DNA from: Saprospiraceae bacterium
Lineage (GTDB): Bacteria; Bacteroidota; Bacteroidia; Chitinophagales; Saprospiraceae
Direction: 5' to 3'
Assembly: GCA_020850225.1 (NCBI GenBank)
Contig: JADZFD010000007.1
Location: 43,274 to 107,273 of the forward strand
Length of the DNA: 64,000 nt
Position numbers and translations under genes: made by a program. How positions within the stretch are numbered: the stretch's first letter is position 1; each line of letters starts with the position of its first letter. Shown one piece after another: positions 57,038 through 64,000 of this stretch. The notes beneath the pieces are model-generated. The model did not search any database and was not told the DNA's origin. It was given only the letters and a program-made list of their open reading frames with translations.

Positions 57038-59104
57038 TTAATTTTGTTGTATTCTTTCCAGTATTCCATTGTTATCGACGACAACTTCAGCTGTTTTGAA
57101 ACCTCTGTTGTATGCTTGCATCTGCACCCTTTTGGCTTCTTCGTATGTGGTATACCCTGCCAGTATAAATATCGTCCATGTACCTTTAGTCCATTGTTCT
57201 ACACGACCCAGATCTTTGACTTTATTGACTTCAAACCAGATAGGGTCTTCGTATGAAGCTAATCTTACCTTGTATTTGTTGGCAGCTTTATATTCGTTTA
57301 TGACTTCCTTATTGGATGTGTTAAAATTACCTGCATCACTAAAACTTTTATCATCTTTGCTGGACAACATAAGTTCCATTTGTGCAGTATTCAGTATCTC
57401 GAGTGTAATGAATGCATCATTGAAGCCACTGGCTTTGACTTTGGCGAGGACGTCTTCTGCTTCCTTTCTGTCAGAAAAATACCCTAATTTTATTTTGATT
57501 GTATTACCGGAAATGATTCTGTATACATTGCCTAATCGCAGTAATGGCTTATATTTGCTGTAATTTGGTTTTACAGCAGACATGGATGCCAACTGAATAA
57601 AAAATACTTCTGTTAAAGGTACCAGCTCATCCACAGCTGTTCTGTGTGCTTCTGATAATACATCATCAGTTGCCTTTGCCGGACCTACTTTGGCCGGATC
57701 AAATACGGGCAGTGTGAAAGACGTTGTTTTTACATCATTTTCTGATAAAGATACTGCATGATTATTGTTGTCCTTAACAGTATGTTTTTGTGTTTCTCTG
57801 GCTAATTCTTCAAGTGAAACGGCCTTAGGAATTTCATTTACTATAGGGTGTGGTATATTTGATTCCAATATGATGGACTTATAAATATCCATCATACCTG
57901 AGCCTCCAGTCCTTGATGAAGTAAAAAACATATCTCCTCCTGCATTGAAAGCAGGGAAGAAATCATCTTCAGGAGAATTGATTTCACGTTCCAATTGTAT
58001 CACTTCCTGCCATTTTCCATCTGTAAAGGTAGCAGAGTATATGTCATAACCTCCCAATCCATTTGGATCGTCAGATGCAAAATATATAGTATTGTTAAAA
58101 AAATGGGGTGTTATTTCATTATAAATAGAATTTACTTCAGGTCCCAAATTTTCAGGACTACTCCATTTACCATTGTTATATTGGCTTTTATACAGGTCAA
58201 AACCCCCAAAACCACCCTGACGATCCGATGCAAAATATAAAGTGTTGCCATCAGCGGAAAGGAATATGGAATTGATAGAAGAACCCATTTCGTTATACGG
58301 GAATGGTTTTGATGATGTCATCTCACCATTTTCATTTAGAGTAGCGATGTGAACACTGGCATTTCTAAAATCCTTGTCCATATTGAAATGCTCATTTAAT
58401 TTTGTTTCTATATATGCACACTTACTGACATTCTGTGCATAACTTACAGGCCCTATCCTATTAATTTTACTGTTTATGCCTGTGATATATTCCATTCTGT
58501 TTTTAGCAGCATTGTACTTAAAGGTCTTGTGCGCAGGTGTTTCACTGTTCGATTCACGTTGTATTTCGTCCATCAGGATGTCTTCCCTTAAGGAACTGAA
58601 CACCGGTATATTATTGTAAAATGTCAGCCCGAAATCTGAAGTTCTGCTATTGGAAGGCATGGTTACTATATCGTATTTAGCAGGTTTTGACATCGCAGCT
58701 ATAGCATTTTCTACATTTTTCAACAGAATAGTTTGCTGATCAGGGAATGTATTGAAGTAATCAGCTAACAAGACTGGAACATCATTATACCTACCCATCT
58801 TTTTCAGCAGAGATACATATTGTCTGCCCATGAGCTTATATTCCGGTGCATCCTCAGGAATCATATTGAAGTATGATTCGGCCTCCGTATATCTGCCGGA
58901 AGTAACCAATACATCTGCCAGTTCCAGACAGACTTTATAGTCCTTTGGATTATGTAAGAGGTAATCCTTATAACTTTCGATGGATGTTCCGTAAACACCT
59001 GATTCAGCTTGTGCCAATGCTTTTTCAGACTGACTTTGTGCCTGCAGATTGGATATCGCTAATACCAATAAGAGTACAAATAAATTATGAGTTTTCTTTA
59101 ACAT
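57038..59104 (-). CDS. TPR / PD40 propeller / double SPOR envelope protein
   Basis: 688 residues. The signal peptide ends near NLQAQ (residue 23). TPR repeats (about 25-130, for example YKVCLELADVLVTSGRYTEA) are followed by a PD40 propeller (about 150-420) with blades such as GGFGGFDLYKSQY and GLGGYDIYSATF. After a linker come two SPOR-like domains: about 505-570 (VFFIQLASMSAVKPNYSKY, IKIKLGYFSDRKEAEDVL) and about 610-680 (YKVRLASYEDPIWFEV, WTIFILAGYTTYEEAKRV). It resembles the PorE-like protein at 6458 with SPOR in place of OmpA. Peptidoglycan binding by SPOR and a T9SS- or envelope-associated role are inference. Confidence 0.8.
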   Translation of the reverse strand: MLKKTHNLFVLLLVLAISNLQAQSQSEKALAQAESGVYGTSIESYKDYLLHNPKDYKVCLELADVLVTSGRYTEAESYFNMIPEDAPEYKLMGRQYVSLLKKMGRYNDVPVLLADYFNTFPDQQTILLKNVENAIAAMSKPAKYDIVTMPSNSRTSDFGLTFYNNIPVFSSLREDILMDEIQRESNSETPAHKTFKYNAAKNRMEYITGINSKINRIGPVSYAQNVSKCAYIETKLNEHFNMDKDFRNASVHIATLNENGEMTSSKPFPYNEMGSSINSIFLSADGNTLYFASDRQGGFGGFDLYKSQYNNGKWSSPENLGPEVNSIYNEITPHFFNNTIYFASDDPNGLGGYDIYSATFTDGKWQEVIQLEREINSPEDDFFPAFNAGGDMFFTSSRTGGSGMMDIYKSIILESNIPHPIVNEIPKAVSLEELARETQKHTVKDNNNHAVSLSENDVKTTSFTLPVFDPAKVGPAKATDDVLSEAHRTAVDELVPLTEVFFIQLASMSAVKPNYSKYKPLLRLGNVYRIISGNTIKIKLGYFSDRKEAEDVLAKVKASGFNDAFITLEILNTAQMELMLSSKDDKSFSDAGNFNTSNKEVINEYKAANKYKVRLASYEDPIWFEVNKVKDLGRVEQWTKGTWTIFILAGYTTYEEAKRVQMQAYNRGFKTAEVVVDNNGILERIQQN

Positions 59105-59141
59105 GACCTTTAAATATTTATATCAAACATAATTTAAGGTA

Positions 59142-59177
59142 CAAATATAGCAGTAATTATTGTAACTTAAAGCAAAA
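59142..59177 (-). promoter_or_regulatory. Promoter of the TPR-PD40-SPOR gene
   Basis: On the minus strand a TTTTG (59173-59177) lies 23 bases before a perfect -7 box TATATTTG (59142-59149). The start codon is 37 bases downstream. Confidence 0.5.
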
Positions 59178-59357
59178 TATATTAAATATTTTTATAATTT
59201 ATGAAAATTTATAATATATAGTACAAAAATTGTTCCAAATTTGGGTAATCAGGATATCTCACGGCTTCCTGAATGAATTACTGTATTGAGAAATCAACGA
59301 TGATTATTTTTTAACAGCTAATGCGTGCGTGGACATTTAGAATTTGAGAATATTTAT

Positions 59358-59365
59358 TAACTTTG
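59358..59365 (+). promoter_or_regulatory. Bacteroidota -7 box of the subtilase gene (TAACTTTG)
   Basis: Perfect -7 box 22 bases before the ATG. The same TAACTTTG octamer precedes panD (17719) and the second SprB-like gene (37136). Confidence 0.5.
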
Positions 59366-59387
59366 AGTTAATTATACATTCAGACAG

Positions 59388-62291
59388 ATGCATAAACTGA
59401 TTTATATAATGACATTATGGTTAATTCTTCCACAGCATACTATAGCTCAAAGTCAGCTATTGAGTACAGATATAAGTATTGCTGGTCAGTATATCGTACA
59501 GTTACCGCCGGAAAAAAAAATTAGTGAATTTAAAGTTTATCTGGAATCATATACCGGTTATGCTGTACAATACCGATGTCTGATGACCCGTCCGTACCAA
59601 CTTTGGTTAATTGATTTTAAGGGTGTACCACATAAGGGTATTATCCCAGCTATCAAAAAGTATAATGATAATCTCGCTGTTTTTAAAAACCGAAGACTGG
59701 AAAACAGAGCTGTTCCCAATGATCCGTTACTGAAGAGTCAATGGCAATATAATAACACCGGTGCCGGCGGTGGTCTCGCAGGTGCTGATATGGACATGTA
59801 CAGAGGTTGGGATCTGACTACAGGAGGTGTCAATCATAGCATGGACACGATTGTGGTATGCGTGATTGATGACGGGGTCAATGGCTATCATGAAGATATA
59901 CAATCCAATATGTGGGTAAATCGACATGAAATACCGGGTAATGATTTGGATGACGATGGCAACGGTTATATAGATGATTATTATGGTTGGAACGTAAAAT
60001 ATCTGAATGACAGTATCTATCATGCCGGCAGCCATGGAACGCCCGTTGCAGGTATAATTGGTGCAAGAGGCAATAATGGTAAAGGTGTCAGCGGTGTCAA
60101 TTGGAATGTCAAAATAATGCCTGTCAATTACGGAGATGCTACTGAAGCCAATGCGTTGGCCTCTTATGCCTATGCGTATGACATGCGTAAATTATATAAT
60201 GAAACACGGGGTCAGAAAGGCGCTTTTATCGTAGCGACCAATACATCCTGGGGTATCGACAAGGTGCACCCGGAGGAGGCAGAATTATGGTGTTCTGTTT
60301 ACGATGCACTTGGGTCAGTAGGTATTATCAATATTGGTGCTACTACCAATAGCAATACAGATGTTGATATCGAAGGCGATCTGCCTACATCCTGTAATTC
60401 CCCTTATCTGATCAGCGTGACCAATCTGAACAATTCGGATCAGAAAGTGACCGGAGCCGGATATGGTCGAAAGGCTATAGATTTGGGTGCCTACGGTCAG
60501 CAGGTATTTACACTCAACAGAACATCTTATGGCAATTTTGGAGGTACTTCAGGTGCAGCTCCTCACGTTACAGGCGTTATTGCTTTGCAATATTCGTTAC
60601 GCTGTTCTATATTTGATTCCATTGTCAGGACTAATCCATCAGGAGCAGCACTTATAGCAAAAGATATGGCCCTATACGGAGTGGTAAGCCTGCAGAGTCT
60701 CAAAGACATCACAACATCAGGAGGAAAACTCAATGCATTCAGAGCCCTTACCAATATGCAGGCTATCTGTACCGGTGAAGTATTGCCTGCCGGTGTTATG
60801 TTTACACCATACAGTGAGTCTGTTCAGATCAGCTGGATAGTTGGTTCAGAGCCATTTGTCCGTATCAGATACCGAAAATCTGAGGATCCTGATTGGTTAG
60901 TAATCAACAATTTCAAAAATGGAGACACGATTCCGAATTTGTTGTATTGTACAGAGTATGAAGTGCAGCTGGCTAGTTCAGCAGGATTGTTGCCCGGAGA
61001 ATACGGTTATTCAACATTTTTCCGTACATCAGGATGTTGTACCAAACCCACTATCTATAATGCTGATTCGGGTATCGACCATATTTCATTTTCTGTTAAA
61101 ACGGATTCTGAAGCCGGTTTTCTGATAAAATATTATGATTTGAGTAAACTGGATACAACATTTGTACTGGTAGATACCACCTATTTCCAACTGGACAATA
61201 TAGCTGGTTGTCATGCTTACAATTTTAGTGTACAGGCACATTGTTTACCATATTTTAATGAATCTGCTTTTACGGATGGTCAATTTATAAGTACTACCTG
61301 TGGAAGTTGTACTGAACATGTATACTGTAAAGATTTTAATAACAGCTCCAGTCAGGAATGGATAGCCTCATTTGCTTCAGGTGGTCAGTTAATGGAATCC
61401 GGACGCTCAGCGGATGGTTACAGTGATTTTGCAGGCGCGCAGGTTTTTAATTTTGAGCGCGATGCATCCCATGAATTTCACATGAAAATCGGATATAAAT
61501 CAGGCGTTTTTTCTGAGCGTTTTAAGATTTTTATTGATTTGGATCAGAATGGAGTCTGGAGTGAGGATGAACTTGTATATAATTCGCCGGTTCCATTCCG
61601 CAATGAAATCAGTGATAGATTTTCAATACCTGCAAATGCACGTACAGGGTATAGCCGGATGCGCATAATCTTATCATTTGAAGATTTTGACAATGCTTGT
61701 GAGCAAAATAATTTTGAGTATGGTGAAGTAGAGGATTATTGTGTCTGGATAGGCAGTACATGCGGTTTTACTACACTAAGCAGCGTTGAAACGACCATAG
61801 ATTCAGCAGTGATATCGTTAATATACGGCGATGAAGTACCGCTGTCTGCAAGGTTATACTGGAGACCGGAAGGCAAAGATACCTGGATACAGGTTCCTGT
61901 TGCTGATTCCATAGTGATTTTACCTGATCTCGTTGCATGTACACATTATGAATACTTTCTGGAACTGATTTGTTCAGATACCGTAACGACACCTGTATCT
62001 ACATTTAAGACAAGGTGTAACAGCAGAACAGATGACACAGGTTTTCAGGTGAACATATTTCCTAATCCGACCCGGGAAATACTGTATTTACATACTGAAG
62101 ATAAGCAGATTGAAATAGAAGGGCTCAGGATAACGAATATTTTAGGTGTTGACTGTCTGAGCATAGAAAACGACAATAAAAGCGACTCGTATAAAATTGA
62201 TATCAGCAATCTGCGTCCTGGAATTTATTTTGTCAATATCCGTACAAAACAGGGGTGGTCAGATACTGTAGTCAAATTTATAAAAATGTAA
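59388..62291 (+). CDS. Secreted S8 subtilisin-like protease with T9SS signal
   Basis: 967 residues. The signal peptide ends near TIAQS (residue 21). A prodomain-like region (about 25-105) is followed by the S8 domain with the triad Asp161 in VCVIDDGVNGYHEDI, His216 in GSHGTPVAGIIGA and Ser388 in FGGTSGAAPHVTGV; Asn285 in ATNTSWG is the oxyanion residue. Then fibronectin-like modules, a GEVED-type domain (EYGEVEDYCVWIGSTC near 790) and a type A T9SS sorting domain (NIFPNPTREILYLH, GIYFVNIRTKQGW). An extracellular or surface protease. Monocistronic between its own promoter and that of ligA. Confidence 0.92.
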   Translation: MHKLIYIMTLWLILPQHTIAQSQLLSTDISIAGQYIVQLPPEKKISEFKVYLESYTGYAVQYRCLMTRPYQLWLIDFKGVPHKGIIPAIKKYNDNLAVFKNRRLENRAVPNDPLLKSQWQYNNTGAGGGLAGADMDMYRGWDLTTGGVNHSMDTIVVCVIDDGVNGYHEDIQSNMWVNRHEIPGNDLDDDGNGYIDDYYGWNVKYLNDSIYHAGSHGTPVAGIIGARGNNGKGVSGVNWNVKIMPVNYGDATEANALASYAYAYDMRKLYNETRGQKGAFIVATNTSWGIDKVHPEEAELWCSVYDALGSVGIINIGATTNSNTDVDIEGDLPTSCNSPYLISVTNLNNSDQKVTGAGYGRKAIDLGAYGQQVFTLNRTSYGNFGGTSGAAPHVTGVIALQYSLRCSIFDSIVRTNPSGAALIAKDMALYGVVSLQSLKDITTSGGKLNAFRALTNMQAICTGEVLPAGVMFTPYSESVQISWIVGSEPFVRIRYRKSEDPDWLVINNFKNGDTIPNLLYCTEYEVQLASSAGLLPGEYGYSTFFRTSGCCTKPTIYNADSGIDHISFSVKTDSEAGFLIKYYDLSKLDTTFVLVDTTYFQLDNIAGCHAYNFSVQAHCLPYFNESAFTDGQFISTTCGSCTEHVYCKDFNNSSSQEWIASFASGGQLMESGRSADGYSDFAGAQVFNFERDASHEFHMKIGYKSGVFSERFKIFIDLDQNGVWSEDELVYNSPVPFRNEISDRFSIPANARTGYSRMRIILSFEDFDNACEQNNFEYGEVEDYCVWIGSTCGFTTLSSVETTIDSAVISLIYGDEVPLSARLYWRPEGKDTWIQVPVADSIVILPDLVACTHYEYFLELICSDTVTTPVSTFKTRCNSRTDDTGFQVNIFPNPTREILYLHTEDKQIEIEGLRITNILGVDCLSIENDNKSDSYKIDISNLRPGIYFVNIRTKQGWSDTVVKFIKM

Positions 62292-62368
62292 TAGAAATTC
62301 AATTTCTTGTATCAGGTGATAAAATCTGATGAAATAGCTTCAAATCACCCTAACTTTATAAATTTCAT

Positions 62369-62376
62369 TATTTTTG
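62369..62376 (+). promoter_or_regulatory. Bacteroidota -7 box of ligA (TATTTTTG)
   Basis: Perfect TAnnTTTG box 18 bases before the ligA start, which would give a short leader of about 12 bases. A 7+1+7 inverted repeat (AGAAATT/AATTTCT, 62293-62307) lies between the subtilase stop and this box. Confidence 0.5.
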
Positions 62377-62382
62377 TTCTGA

Positions 62383-64000
<1,618 letters not shown>

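Noticed and set aside
57069..57563. Open frame of 164 codons on the plus strand inside the TPR-PD40-SPOR gene
   Set aside because: Antisense to a gene with a clear signal peptide, domains and promoter; no ribosome binding site or family resemblance.

Overview
The window is an AT-rich chromosomal segment from a member of the Bacteroidota, most likely a Saprospiria-like lineage (the phylum is well supported, the lineage is inference). The phylum call rests on several things seen in the sequence: type IX secretion (T9SS) sorting domains at the C-termini of five secreted proteins, SprB-like adhesins beside a PorP/SprF-type partner, a PorE-like TPR/beta-propeller/OmpA protein, a bacillithiol glycosyltransferase (BshA), and repeated Bacteroidota-type -7 promoter boxes (TAnnTTTG). 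No rRNA, tRNA, CRISPR array, insertion sequence or prophage was recognised. Most of the window is core genome.

Layout. 1-6454: a partial GT2 glycosyltransferase, a decayed gene remnant, an ABM-fold monooxygenase overlapping a SAM-hydrolase-like gene, then phoH, an OsmC protein, aroA, a WecA/MraY-type sugar-phosphate transferase and crcB. 6458-15195 (minus strand): the PorE-like protein, galK overlapping a lipid-exporter-type ABC transporter, and the lipid synthesis run fabH-efp-accB-accC. 15538-22999 (plus): a thioredoxin-SPOR fusion, hutI, panD, a UPF0104 membrane protein, an rfaE2-like nucleotidyltransferase, a Nif3-like protein, a coiled-coil zinc-ribbon protein and a TPR-like exported protein. 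23365-27511: a cohesin/SprB-repeat adhesin with its PorP/SprF-like partner.

28215-34117 is a coherent energy-transduction cluster: exbB, two exbD, tonB, a 56-residue membrane protein, a phosphate-binding-type lipoprotein and a TPR protein. It is followed by a convergent C1 peptidase, a secreted esterase and a second large SprB-like adhesin (37193-40918). 41248-50959: gyrB, then mutL, two rhomboid proteases, an EEP-family protein and nadA; xerD converges on nadA, and bshA diverges from xerD. Directly after bshA lies a frameshifted partial copy of the adhesin gene at 51472. The right end holds an S9 peptidase, a small unknown protein, a TPR-PD40-SPOR protein, a secreted subtilase and the 5' part of ligA.

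How it fits together. Much of the accessory content serves the cell envelope. Secreted adhesins and hydrolases carry T9SS signals. PorE-like, SPOR and OmpA modules would anchor complexes to peptidoglycan. ExbB/ExbD/TonB would energise the outer membrane. No clearly new multi-gene system was found. The best leads are the TonB cluster with its dedicated lipoprotein and TPR partners, the TPR-PD40-SPOR protein, the thioredoxin-SPOR fusion, the 12-bp inverted repeat beside the promoter of the second adhesin, and the duplicated adhesin fragment after bshA.
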